DNA of 64,000 nucleotides from Pseudomonas sp. LP_7_YM (lineage in GTDB: Bacteria > Pseudomonadota > Gammaproteobacteria > Pseudomonadales > Pseudomonadaceae). The notes beneath the pieces were generated by a model. It ran no database searches, had not been told where the DNA came from, and worked only from the letters and a program-made list of their open reading frames with translations. Position 1 is the first letter of the stretch, and the number at the start of each line of letters is the position of its first letter. Shown one piece after another: positions 8,284 to 16,656 of this stretch. The stretch spans positions 1,041,936 through 1,105,935 of the forward strand of contig NZ_SOCT01000001.1 in NCBI RefSeq assembly GCF_004364435.1, written 5' to 3'. The position numbers and the translations under genes were made by a program.

Positions 8284-9270
8284 ATGACCGCCTTCCCTCG
8301 CCTGCCTGCCTCATTGAAACGCCTTGCCGGGGTGCTAGCCCTGACGTTGCACCCCCTCACCCAAGCTGCTGAAGCGCCACCTGCTGAAGTCCATCTGGAC
8401 TACGCCTATTACTCCCCCGTCAGCCTGGTGCTCAAACATTTCGGCTGGTTGGAAGCAGCGCTGCCAGACACAAAAGTCAGCTGGGTCTTCAGTCAGGGCA
8501 GTAACCGTTCGCTGGAATACCTGAACAGCGCAGGCGTCGATTTCGCGTCTTCGGCGAGCCTGTCTGCGGTACTGGCCCGCGCCAACGGCAGCCCGATCAA
8601 ATCGGTCTACGTTTACAGCCGCGCAGAATGGACCGCGCTGGTGGTGCGCAAGGATTCACCGCTGAACAGCGTGGCCGATCTCAAAGGCAAGAAGATTGCC
8701 GCCACCAAGGGCACCGACCCTTACCTGTTTACCCTGCGCGCGCTGCAGCAGGCCAAACTGACCAAGGACGACGTCGAGCTGCTGCACCTGCAACACCCGG
8801 ACGGCCGAATCGCTCTGGAGAAAGGCGATGTCGACGCCTGGGCCGGTCTCGACCCGCACATGGCCGCCAGCGAAATCCAGGCCGGTTCGCGCTTGCTGTA
8901 TCGCAACAAGGACTTCAACAGCTACGGCGTGGTCAGCGTGACCGAGCGCTATGCCAAGGAACACCCGGATGCGATCAAGACGGTGATCGGCGCCTATGAA
9001 AAAGCCCGTGAGTGGTCGCTGAAAAACCCCGACGAGTTCGCCCGATTGCTGGCCACCGAATCCGGCCTGCCGCTGGACGTCGCCAAATTGCAGCTGACCC
9101 GTACCGACCTCAGCACCCCGCAACTGACGGACAAGGACGTGACGGCGTCCAAAGCCGCGGCGCCGATTCTGGTTTCCGAGGAACTGGTGCGCAAAGGCAC
9201 GAATGTCGATCAGGTCATTGACCAGTTGATCGATCCCGCTTTCGGTAATGCAGTCATCGGCAAGCCATGA
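8284..9270 (+). CDS. ABC transporter substrate-binding protein, aliphatic sulfonate (SsuA/NrtA) type
   Basis: This periplasmic binding protein of 328 residues has a signal peptide ending near LTLHPLTQAAEA. The mature part shows the sulfonate/taurine/nitrate-type layout: DYAYYSPVSLVLKHFGWLE near the start, the ligand loop FSQGSNRSLEYLNSAGVDFA, and SVADLKGKKIAATKGTDPY. It would deliver an organosulfur or similar oxyanion to the permease encoded next; the two genes overlap by ATGA. The ATG at 8284 was chosen over a TTG at 8278. No ATPase gene accompanies the pair, which is unusual for this family. Confidence 0.85.
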   Translation: MTAFPRLPASLKRLAGVLALTLHPLTQAAEAPPAEVHLDYAYYSPVSLVLKHFGWLEAALPDTKVSWVFSQGSNRSLEYLNSAGVDFASSASLSAVLARANGSPIKSVYVYSRAEWTALVVRKDSPLNSVADLKGKKIAATKGTDPYLFTLRALQQAKLTKDDVELLHLQHPDGRIALEKGDVDAWAGLDPHMAASEIQAGSRLLYRNKDFNSYGVVSVTERYAKEHPDAIKTVIGAYEKAREWSLKNPDEFARLLATESGLPLDVAKLQLTRTDLSTPQLTDKDVTASKAAAPILVSEELVRKGTNVDQVIDQLIDPAFGNAVIGKP

Positions 9271-10100
9271 GCGATTACAGAGTTCAGGTACTGAGTTGCG
9301 AAGAGATCACAGCACCTGCGCAATCCGCGACACCGCGCCGCTGGCGCGTACGCCTTAAGGGCTTGATCGTGCCTGTGGCGATCCTGCTGGTGCTGGAAAT
9401 TGCGGTACGCATTGGCTGGGTGCAGTCCTACCAGATGCCTGCGCCCAGCGAGATCTTTTCAACGCTGACCGATCTGGCCAATGGTGCGCTGTGGAAGCAC
9501 ATCGGGGCCAGCCTTGTGAGGGTGCTGAGCGGGTTTGCGATCGGTGCGGGTCTGGCGTTGCTGTTCGCCGCCTGGGTGGGCCTAAGCCGCGAGGCCGAAG
9601 CCTACCTGGAACCGACTTTCGCTGGCCTGCGTTCGATTCCAAGCTTGGCCTGGGTGCCATTGCTGTTGCTATGGCTAGGGATCGGCGAGACGTCGAAAAT
9701 TGTCCTGATCGCCATCGGTGCGTTTTTTCCCGTCTACCTCAATGGCGTCGCGGCCATTCGTGGGATTGATCGCAAGCTAGTCGAAGTCGGCAAGATGTAC
9801 CGCTTCAGCCAGTGGCAGATGATTGTGCATCTGTTTCTGCCCGCCGCCCTGCCCGGCCTGTTCACCGGATTGCGCTCGGGATTGAGCCTGGCCTGGATGT
9901 TTCTGGTGGCGGCCGAGCTGATCGCCGCCACCAAGGGCCTTGGTTACCTGCTCAGCGATGGGCGGGAGACATCGCGCCCGGACATCGTGCTGGCGGCCAT
10001 CATCGTCCTCGCGTTGTCGGGCAAACTCAGCGATGGCGTACTGGCGATGCTGGAGAAGCGATTTCTGGCATGGCGCGATACGTTCAAAGGTCAAGGCTGA
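9267..10100 (+). CDS. ABC transporter permease, SsuC/TauC type
   Basis: This inner-membrane permease of 277 residues has about six hydrophobic segments. The central cytoplasmic loop carries the EAA-type motif (AAIRGIDRKLVEVGKMYRFS) that contacts the ATPase, and the sequence GLRSIPSLAWVPLLLLWLGIGE typical of sulfonate/nitrate permeases. Its start overlaps the binding-protein stop by four bases, so the two are co-translated. The ATPase must be encoded elsewhere or borrowed from another sulfonate system. It is followed by 260 bp before ptxS. Confidence 0.86.
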   Translation: MSDYRVQVLSCEEITAPAQSATPRRWRVRLKGLIVPVAILLVLEIAVRIGWVQSYQMPAPSEIFSTLTDLANGALWKHIGASLVRVLSGFAIGAGLALLFAAWVGLSREAEAYLEPTFAGLRSIPSLAWVPLLLLWLGIGETSKIVLIAIGAFFPVYLNGVAAIRGIDRKLVEVGKMYRFSQWQMIVHLFLPAALPGLFTGLRSGLSLAWMFLVAAELIAATKGLGYLLSDGRETSRPDIVLAAIIVLALSGKLSDGVLAMLEKRFLAWRDTFKGQG

Positions 10101-10288
10101 TCCGAAGCCTGCCACAAATGCCACCAGTTGCTTCTGGCCAGTGGCCGTAGGAACTCTGCCGGGGGGGTGCCTACGACAACGGCCCGGAATCAATAGCAGA
10201 CGGCGTCGACCATCCACTGATGGCGTCAGCCCTGAGGTCACCTTTCATCCAATCCCACGTTGACGACGCCCACGCTTTGATGTTTCCC

Positions 10289-10302
10289 TGAAACCGGTTT
10301 CA
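10289..10302. promoter_or_regulatory. PtxS operator upstream of ptxS
   Basis: TGAAACCGGTTTCA is a perfect 14-bp palindrome and is the described PtxS binding sequence in Pseudomonas. It lies about 60 bp upstream of the ptxS start, consistent with autorepression relieved by 2-ketogluconate. Confidence 0.85.
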
Positions 10303-10360
10303 GAGCAGCAACCTGCGCTATAGCGTCAAGCCTGCTGATAATTCCAATAAGGTTCAGGCC

Positions 10361-11386
10361 GTGAACAGTATCTCCACCCCGACGCGGACCCGCGTCACCA
10401 TGAACGACGTCGCCGATCTGGCCGGCGTATCAAAAGCCAGCGTCTCCCGGTTCATCGGTGAAGACCGTCAACTGCTCTCCGAGTCCATCGCCCGCCGCAT
10501 CGAGCAGGCCATCGACACCTTGGGTTATCGTCCCAACCAGATGGCCCGTGGCCTGAAGCGCGGTCGTACCCGGCTGATCGGCATGCTGGTGGCCGACATC
10601 CGCAATCCCTACTCCATTGCCGTGATGCACGGCGTCGAAACCGCTTGTCGCAAACACGGCTACAGCCTGGTGGTGTGTAACACCGATCGGGACCACGAGC
10701 AGGAGCGTTTGCATCTGCAGGCGCTGCGTTCCTACAACATCGAGGGCCTGATCGTGAACACCCTCGGTCATCACCTTGGCGAGTTGCGCGAACTGCACAG
10801 CGAGCTGCCGATGGTACTGGTGGATCGCAAGGTCGATGAGCTGGAAAGCGATCTGGTCGGGTTGGACAACGTCGCTACGGTGGCTCAAGCGCTGGATCAC
10901 CTGCAGCAGGCGGGCTACCGCGACATCCTGATGGTCACGGAACCACAGGACGGCACCAGTTCGAGAGTCGAGCGCGTCGACGCCTTCTCCGCCAACCTTG
11001 CTAACCGTCCCGACATGCGCGGTCAAGTCTGCGAAACCGGTGAAACGCTCCACAGTGCGCTGCGCACGTTCCTCGATCAGCATGGGCACGGCCCCAAGGC
11101 GCTGTTTACTGGCAACGGTATCGCGACCCTGAGCACCACACGCCTGCTGCACGAGCTGGGCTGCCACCTGTTCGATGACATTGGGCTGATCGCCCTTGAC
11201 GAGCTGGATTGGTATCCCTTGGTCGGCAGCGGCATCACTTCCCTTGCCCAACCCACCCACGACATCGGTGTCACTGCCTTCGAATGCCTGCTCAGTCGGC
11301 TGCGCGGCGACCCGGAACCTGTGCGGGTATACGACTTTCCTGCTCAGCTGATCGTGCGCGGCTCTACGCGACGACGACGATCCTGA
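10361..11386 (+). CDS. ptxS: LacI-family regulator of 2-ketogluconate use
   Basis: This 341-residue repressor has an N-terminal LacI helix-turn-helix (VTMNDVADLAGVSKASVSRF, about residues 12-31), the hinge region, and a sugar-binding domain starting near TRLIGMLVADIRNPYS. It is known in Pseudomonas to repress the kgu operon and itself, with 2-ketogluconate as effector. The GTG at 10361 is used, preceded by AAGG; an ATG at 10400 would remove the first 13 residues. Perfect operators precede both this gene and kguE. Its position directly upstream of kguEKTD supports the identification. Confidence 0.92.
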   Translation: MNSISTPTRTRVTMNDVADLAGVSKASVSRFIGEDRQLLSESIARRIEQAIDTLGYRPNQMARGLKRGRTRLIGMLVADIRNPYSIAVMHGVETACRKHGYSLVVCNTDRDHEQERLHLQALRSYNIEGLIVNTLGHHLGELRELHSELPMVLVDRKVDELESDLVGLDNVATVAQALDHLQQAGYRDILMVTEPQDGTSSRVERVDAFSANLANRPDMRGQVCETGETLHSALRTFLDQHGHGPKALFTGNGIATLSTTRLLHELGCHLFDDIGLIALDELDWYPLVGSGITSLAQPTHDIGVTAFECLLSRLRGDPEPVRVYDFPAQLIVRGSTRRRRS

Positions 11387-11492
11387 GCTGAAGCGTCCGG
11401 GCTAATCTTCGGGCCAGCCGCAGTCAGCGCCGCAAGTCAGCAGCCCTGTTTTTTTGGCGAACTTTTTTCGAGTTCGTCAGTTCGAAGCAAAA

Positions 11493-11506
11493 TGAAACCG
11501 GTTTCA
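11493..11506. promoter_or_regulatory. PtxS operator upstream of kguE
   Basis: A second perfect TGAAACCGGTTTCA is centred 20 bp before the kguE ATG and abuts its AGAGGAT ribosome binding site. A repressor bound here would block transcription of the kgu genes close to their translation start. Confidence 0.87.
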
Positions 11507-11519
11507 GAGGATAAAAATA

Positions 11520-12341
11520 ATGAGCCGATTCCCCGTTGCCATCAGCCTGGGCGCCTTTGGTGCCGACCTCGTACGTGAGCGCGGCCAAGCCAGCTTCATT
11601 GCGTTGCTGGTGGAGGCCGGCGTCACCCGCATTGAGCTGCGCGAAGAACTGTTCACTACAAACCTTGCCGACGAAAATTTCCCGGCACTGGCCGAAGCCA
11701 TTCGTGCGCAAGGTCTGGAATGCTTGTACTCGGCGCCTCTGGAGTTGTGGATCGAAGGCCAGAATGCACCCAATGCGCAACTGCAACCTACGCTGGAGCG
11801 CGCAGCTGCCTGTGGCGCCGCGTGGTTGAAGGTTTCCCTCGGCCATTTCACCGACGACAGTGACGTCGCCGCGCTGGCTGATCGCCTGGCGCGGCACGAG
11901 GTGCACTTGCTGGTGGAAAACGATCAGACGCCACAAGGCGGCACTGTGCAACCGCTGACCCGTTTCTTCGCACGGGTAGAAGCCCTGCAAATGCCCATTG
12001 GCATGACCTTCGATATCGGCAACTGGCTGTGGCAGGCGCAATCGGCCAGCGCGGCGGCGCTTCAACTCGGGCGCTACGTCCAATACCTGCATTGCAAGGC
12101 GGTTTCGCGCAATGCCGCCGGCAAACTCATTGCTGTGCCGCCGGGTCAGAGCGATCTGCACCTGTGGGAGCAATTGTTGAAGCACATGCCGGTCGGCCTG
12201 CCCCGCGCAATCGAATACCCCCTGCAAGGCGATGATCTGCTGCAGGTGACACGCCTGCAGGTCCAGACCCTCGCCCGGCTCGGAGCTGCCCTGCATCAGC
12301 CCAACCTCACCCCGACGCTGGAGGCCGTGAGCCATGTCTGA
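11520..12341 (+). CDS. kguE: 2-ketogluconate utilisation epimerase-like protein
   Basis: This 273-residue protein has the xylose isomerase-like TIM-barrel fold (sugar phosphate isomerase/epimerase family). FSTN-like metal-site signatures are seen in [12 protein letters not shown] and in [11 protein letters not shown]. In Pseudomonas it is the first gene of the 2-ketogluconate operon; its exact reaction is poorly defined. AGAGGAT lies 8 bases upstream of the ATG and a PtxS operator lies just before that. The 3' end overlaps kguK by 8 bp, indicating translational coupling. Confidence 0.88.
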   Translation: MSRFPVAISLGAFGADLVRERGQASFIALLVEAGVTRIELREELFTTNLADENFPALAEAIRAQGLECLYSAPLELWIEGQNAPNAQLQPTLERAAACGAAWLKVSLGHFTDDSDVAALADRLARHEVHLLVENDQTPQGGTVQPLTRFFARVEALQMPIGMTFDIGNWLWQAQSASAAALQLGRYVQYLHCKAVSRNAAGKLIAVPPGQSDLHLWEQLLKHMPVGLPRAIEYPLQGDDLLQVTRLQVQTLARLGAALHQPNLTPTLEAVSHV

Positions 12342-13299
12342 GATCGATATTCTCTCCTTCGGCGAGACCATGACCATGCTGGTCGCCGAACAGAGCGGTA
12401 ACCTGGCCGCTGTCAGGCACTTCGAAAAACGCATCGCAGGGGCCGACAGCAATGTTGCCATCGGCCTGTCACGCCTGGGCTTCAAGGTGGCATGGCTGAG
12501 CCGTGTGGGTCACGACTCCATGGGCCGTTTCGTGACGGACAGCCTGACGGCAGAGGGCGTCGATTGCAGCCATGTGGCGATTGACCCTGCGCACCCCACC
12601 GGCTTTCAGTTCAAGTCCCTGGAGCTCGACGGTGCAGACCCGGTGGTCGAGTATTTCCGCAGGGGCTCGGCGGCCAGTCATCTGTCAGTCAATGACATCG
12701 TTCCTGATCTGCTCAAGGCGCGGCACCTGCACGCCACCGGCATTCCGGCAGCGCTATCGGACAGCTGCCGGGAGCTGTCCCAGGTGTTGATGACGCAAAT
12801 GCGCGATGCCGGTCGCAGCGTCTCGTTTGACCCCAACCTGCGGCCTTCACTGTGGTCGAGTCAGGCGCTGATGATTCGTGAGGTCAACCACCTTGCCAGC
12901 CTCGCGCACTGGGTTATGCCAGGCATGGCCGAAGGCGAATTGCTGACCGGCTTCGACACCCCGGCCGATATCGCCAGCTTCTATCTGGACCTGGGCGTTG
13001 AAGCCGTAGTGATCAAGCTCGGCGCCAAAGGCGCGTATTACCGCACGCAACTGAATGAGGCTTTCGTGCCCGGCGTCGTCGTGCCCAAGGTGATCGACAC
13101 CGTCGGCGCGGGCGATGGCTTCGCTGTGGGCGTGATCAGTGCGCTGCTGGAAAATCTTGATTTCGCTCAAGCCACCGGCCGGGGCAACTGGATCGGCAGC
13201 CAGGCCGTTCAAAGCCGCGGCGATATGGAGGGCTTGCCGACCTTGGCCGAACTGCGTGCCGGCCAAGCGCAACCGGCAGCCCGACGACACAGCGCCTGA
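12334..13299 (+). CDS. kguK: 2-ketogluconate kinase (PfkB family)
   Basis: This 321-residue ribokinase/PfkB sugar kinase phosphorylates 2-ketogluconate to 2-keto-6-phosphogluconate in the cytoplasm. The N-terminal substrate region has [20 protein letters not shown] and the C-terminal PfkB signature is [12 protein letters not shown], containing the catalytic Asp. The start overlaps kguE by 8 bp. A 65-bp gap follows before the transporter gene. Relatives phosphorylate 2-keto-3-deoxygluconate, but the operon context favours 2-ketogluconate. Confidence 0.92.
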   Translation: MSEIDILSFGETMTMLVAEQSGNLAAVRHFEKRIAGADSNVAIGLSRLGFKVAWLSRVGHDSMGRFVTDSLTAEGVDCSHVAIDPAHPTGFQFKSLELDGADPVVEYFRRGSAASHLSVNDIVPDLLKARHLHATGIPAALSDSCRELSQVLMTQMRDAGRSVSFDPNLRPSLWSSQALMIREVNHLASLAHWVMPGMAEGELLTGFDTPADIASFYLDLGVEAVVIKLGAKGAYYRTQLNEAFVPGVVVPKVIDTVGAGDGFAVGVISALLENLDFAQATGRGNWIGSQAVQSRGDMEGLPTLAELRAGQAQPAARRHSA

Positions 13300-13364
13300 C
13301 CGATCGTGAAAGGTTTGTCCCTATCACCTGCTGCGACAAGAACAACACCCTCAGGGAGTCCGAC

Positions 13365-14681
13365 ATGGAAAAGCTACTCGAAACCGTAAAGCACGCGGGT
13401 CTCAAACGCCGTTGGCTGCTGATCATGCCCATCGTGTTCATCACTTACAGCCTGGCCTACCTGGACCGCGCCAACTATGGCTTTGCCACTGCTTCGGGCA
13501 TGGCCGAGGACCTGAACATCACCCCCGGCATGTCGTCGTTGCTGGGGGCGCTGTTCTTCCTCGGTTACTTCTTCTTCCAGGTGCCCGGCGCAATTTACGC
13601 GCAAAAGAAAAGCGTGAAAAAGCTGATTTTTGTCAGTCTGATTCTCTGGGGCGCTTTGGCGACGCTCACCGGGATCGTCTCCAACGCCTACATGCTGATC
13701 GGCATCCGCTTCATGCTCGGCGTCGTCGAAGCGGCCGTGATGCCCGCCATGCTGGTGTACCTGTGCTACTGGTTCACCAAGGCCGAGCGCTCGCGGGCTA
13801 ACACTGTGCTGATCCTCGGCAATCCAGCGACCATGCTGTGGATGTCGGTGGTGTCCGGCTATCTGGTGGCGCATTTCAGTTGGCGCTGGATGTTCATCGT
13901 TGAGGGCATCCCGGCGGTGGTCTGGGCCTTTATCTGGTGGCGTCTGGTGGATGAACGTCCGGCTCAGGCCAAATGGCTGACGGCGCAAGAGAAAACCGAA
14001 CTGCAGTCACGGCTGGACGCAGAGCAAGTCGGTATCAAGCCAGTGAAAAATTACGCCCAGGCCTTCCGCTCGCCCAAGGTTCTGCTGTTGGCCGCTCAGT
14101 ATTTTTGCTGGAGCATCGGCGTTTACGGCTTTGTGCTGTGGCTGCCGACCATCATCAAGAAAGGCATGCAGATGGACATGGTCGAAGCGGGCTGGCTGTC
14201 CGCGCTGCCCTACCTGGCGGCGGTGATTGGCATGATCGTGGTGTCGTGGGGATCGGACAAATTACAGAAGCGCAAACTGTTCGTCTGGCCTCCTTTACTG
14301 CTGGCTGCAGTTGCCTTCTATGGCTCCTATGCGCTGGGCACCGATCACTTCTGGTGGTCCTACTCGTTACTGGTGATTGCCGGTGCCTGCATGTACGCAC
14401 CCTATGGCCCGTTCTTCGCCATCGTGCCGGAAATCCTGCCCTCCAACGTCGCGGGTGGCGCCATGGCATTGATCAACAGCCTCGGCGCACTGGGCTCGTT
14501 CGCAGGCTCCTACCTGGTCGGCTACCTGAATGGCGTAACCGGGACCTTGAGCGCCTCGTACCTGTTCATGAGCGGCGCGCTGCTGGTGTCGGTGGTACTG
14601 ACGCTGTTGCTCAAACCGGATAACCGCGCACAGCCAGTGGGCGATGAGACAAATGTACATCGCACCGCTGCGCATCCTTGA
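13365..14681 (+). CDS. kguT: 2-ketogluconate MFS transporter
   Basis: This 438-residue inner-membrane symporter belongs to the anion:cation symporter group of the major facilitators. It has about 12 membrane segments. The first segment reads IVFITYSLAYLDRANYGFAT, with the Asp-Arg pair typical of the group, and the loop 2-3 region is GAIYAQKKSVKKLIF. It is encoded between the kinase and reductase genes of the 2-ketogluconate operon and is taken to import 2-ketogluconate. AGGGAG precedes the ATG. Confidence 0.9.
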   Translation: MEKLLETVKHAGLKRRWLLIMPIVFITYSLAYLDRANYGFATASGMAEDLNITPGMSSLLGALFFLGYFFFQVPGAIYAQKKSVKKLIFVSLILWGALATLTGIVSNAYMLIGIRFMLGVVEAAVMPAMLVYLCYWFTKAERSRANTVLILGNPATMLWMSVVSGYLVAHFSWRWMFIVEGIPAVVWAFIWWRLVDERPAQAKWLTAQEKTELQSRLDAEQVGIKPVKNYAQAFRSPKVLLLAAQYFCWSIGVYGFVLWLPTIIKKGMQMDMVEAGWLSALPYLAAVIGMIVVSWGSDKLQKRKLFVWPPLLLAAVAFYGSYALGTDHFWWSYSLLVIAGACMYAPYGPFFAIVPEILPSNVAGGAMALINSLGALGSFAGSYLVGYLNGVTGTLSASYLFMSGALLVSVVLTLLLKPDNRAQPVGDETNVHRTAAHP

Positions 14682-14695
14682 CTGGAAAAACCCTG

Positions 14696-15682
14696 ATGAA
14701 AAAGCAAGTTGTGCTGTACAAGAAACTCTCCCCGCCTCTGATAGCGCGCCTGGAGGCGGTCGCACAGGTCACGCTGATCGAAGACCCGAAGAGTGCAGAC
14801 GGCATGGCCCGCCTGCGCGATGCACTGCCTGAGGCGGACGGGCTACTGGGGGCCAGCATCAAACTGGCCGCACCGTTGCTGGACCTCGCACCGAAGCTCA
14901 AGGTGGTGTCCAGCGTCTCGGTGGGGGTCGACAACTACGACATCGAGTACCTGACGGGTCGTGGCATTCTGCTTACCAACACCCCGGACGTGCTGACCGA
15001 AACCACTGCCGACACCGGCTTTGCCTTGATCATGGCCACGGCGCGGCGGGTGGTGGAGCTGGCGAGCATGGTTCGCGCCGGGCAATGGACGCAGAATATC
15101 GGGCCCACGCACTTTGGCACTGATGTACACGGCAAGACCCTCGGCATCATCGGCATGGGCCGAATTGGCGAGGCGCTGGCGCAGCGTGGGCATTTTGGCT
15201 TCGGCATGCCGGTGATTTACCACAGTCACTCGCCCAAGCCAGCCGTCGAGACCCGGTTCGGCGCGCAGTACCGCAGCCTCGAAATATTGCTGCGCGAGGC
15301 TGACTTTGTCTGCCTGACGCTACCGCTGACTGCGCAAACCCAAGGATTGATCGGCGCAAAGCAGTTCGCGTTGATGCGCCCGGAGACCATCTTTATCAAC
15401 ATCGCCAGAGGCAAGGTGGTAGACGAGCAGGCAATGATCCAGGCCCTGCGCAACCGCCATATTCGCGCGGCCGGACTGGATGTATTCGAGCGAGAACCGC
15501 TGCCAGCGGACTCCCCCTTGCTGCAGTTGGACAACGTGGTAGCCACCCCGCACATGGGTTCGGCAACCCACGAAACCCGAGAGGCCATGGCTCGCTGCGC
15601 AGTAAATAACATGCTCGGCGCGCTGACTGGAGAGCGGCCAAAAAATCTAGTGAATGAACCGGCCTGGACAGCGCAAGGCTAA
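14696..15682 (+). CDS. kguD: 2-keto-6-phosphogluconate reductase (D-2-hydroxyacid dehydrogenase family)
   Basis: This 328-residue NAD(P)H-dependent enzyme converts 2-keto-6-phosphogluconate to 6-phosphogluconate, feeding the Entner-Doudoroff route. It shows the nucleotide-binding motif LGIIGMGRIGEALA, the conserved Arg in FINIARGKVVDE, a Glu in VFEREPLP and the catalytic His in TPHMGSATHE. The ATG at 14696 gives MKKQVVLYKKL; a TTG at 14678 would add six residues. It is the last gene of the kgu operon, 14 bp after kguT. Confidence 0.9.
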   Translation: MKKQVVLYKKLSPPLIARLEAVAQVTLIEDPKSADGMARLRDALPEADGLLGASIKLAAPLLDLAPKLKVVSSVSVGVDNYDIEYLTGRGILLTNTPDVLTETTADTGFALIMATARRVVELASMVRAGQWTQNIGPTHFGTDVHGKTLGIIGMGRIGEALAQRGHFGFGMPVIYHSHSPKPAVETRFGAQYRSLEILLREADFVCLTLPLTAQTQGLIGAKQFALMRPETIFINIARGKVVDEQAMIQALRNRHIRAAGLDVFEREPLPADSPLLQLDNVVATPHMGSATHETREAMARCAVNNMLGALTGERPKNLVNEPAWTAQG

Positions 15683-16156
15683 TCCATACTCGGATCCGTA
15701 ACGGCATTCGTTGACCTGAAGAGGTTGCGACGATGGGGCCAGGTCGACGTTTCGGCCTCATCGCGAATGAATGTGCGCCTGCAAGTCTACGTGCTGTTTG
15801 AAGCGGTTCAGCAGTTAAACCGTACGCCACACCCGATGACCTTCTCCCTATCTCAAACACGTTGGTTATATGGAATAACGCTCAATCCTCAATCAGAAAG
15901 ATCGTTTTGCTATAACAAAACATGATCTGAATCACTGAAAAATGAATTTTGCGTTGCCTGCCTGCTTTTTCTCATTTTTGTCAAAAGTCGATGCTACCTT
16001 TAGCTGACTCGTCTTTCATGCTTCGATTTACGCAGGACAAAAACAAAGCAATGCGATGCTCAGGTACGCTATGCATTGTCCTTCGGAGTTGGCTGACAGA
16101 CGCCGTTTCCTGCCCTGCGGAGCCTTGGAATTGCTCGATCGAACGAGGTAGGCACC
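15683..16156. other. Gene-free AT-rich stretch with a small dyad
   Basis: This stretch of about 470 bp between kguD and the DUF1652 gene is clearly more AT-rich from about 15840 to 16020. It contains GTTTTG-CTATAA-CAAAAC, a perfect 6-bp inverted repeat at 15904-15921, which could be an operator or part of a promoter for the DUF1652 gene. The short open frame at 15725-15925 has no recognisable features, and I do not call it a gene. Confidence 0.5.
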
Positions 16157-16420
16157 ATGAACAAAGTCACCTTTCCCAATGCCTGTCAGCTCATGCGCTG
16201 GCACTTCCACCCAGTGGGCTTCGAAGCCAATATGGACGCACCCAGCAGCATGGTCGTGCGCCTGTTCGACCGTGCCAGTGGCGAAACGGTAATCGCCATT
16301 GCCGGGATTCCCTGCGCTACGGTGATGAACGCCATGGACGTGGAGCGCATCATCGAAGCCATCGAGCTTGAGCTGGAAACCTTTGCGCCGCAGCGGGCGT
16401 TGTACCTGAGCCACGCTTGA
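16157..16420 (+). CDS. DUF1652 domain protein
   Basis: This 87-residue cytoplasmic protein is of a family seen mainly in Pseudomonas. The sequence pattern RWHFHPVGFEANMDAPSSM followed by ETVIAIAGIPC and a C-terminal amphipathic helix rich in Glu (RIIEAIELELETFAP) fits the DUF1652 family. CGAGGTAGG precedes the ATG. No function is established. It stands alone between an AT-rich intergenic region and REP repeats. Confidence 0.8.
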   Translation: MNKVTFPNACQLMRWHFHPVGFEANMDAPSSMVVRLFDRASGETVIAIAGIPCATVMNAMDVERIIEAIELELETFAPQRALYLSHA

Positions 16421-16489
16421 TTGCGGCAGCGCGGCCTTTACATTCGCCACATCCAGTGCATCGACAGACCGCATCGCCCGGTTCATGTT

Positions 16490-16514
16490 TTGCGGATGAA
16501 TCCGCGCCTATAGG
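16490..16514 (-). repeat. REP element, first of an inverted pair
   Basis: On the minus strand this reads as CCTATAGGCGCGGATTCATC, a slightly degenerate Pseudomonas REP with a CGCGGAT...ATCCGC core. It faces a second REP about 85 bp downstream, so the two could form a REPIN-type cruciform unit between the DUF1652 and helicase genes. Confidence 0.6.
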
Positions 16515-16596
16515 GGTTTTGTGCGTCGCACAGACCAGGCAGTCTCTGCCAAGGTTGCCTTGGCGAGCCGGTGCAATAAATAAAGACGCCGATGCC

Positions 16597-16622
16597 CTGT
16601 AGGAGCGAATTCATTCGCGATG
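16597..16622 (+). repeat. REP element, second of an inverted pair
   Basis: CTGTAGGAGCGAATTCATTC is the canonical Pseudomonas REP head followed by the GAATTCATTCGCGA stem. Its orientation is opposite to the REP at 16490. It lies just past the 3' end of the helicase gene. Confidence 0.7.
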
Positions 16623-16656
16623 TGCGGGTGTGTTCAATACATTTCCAGGGCCTGCA

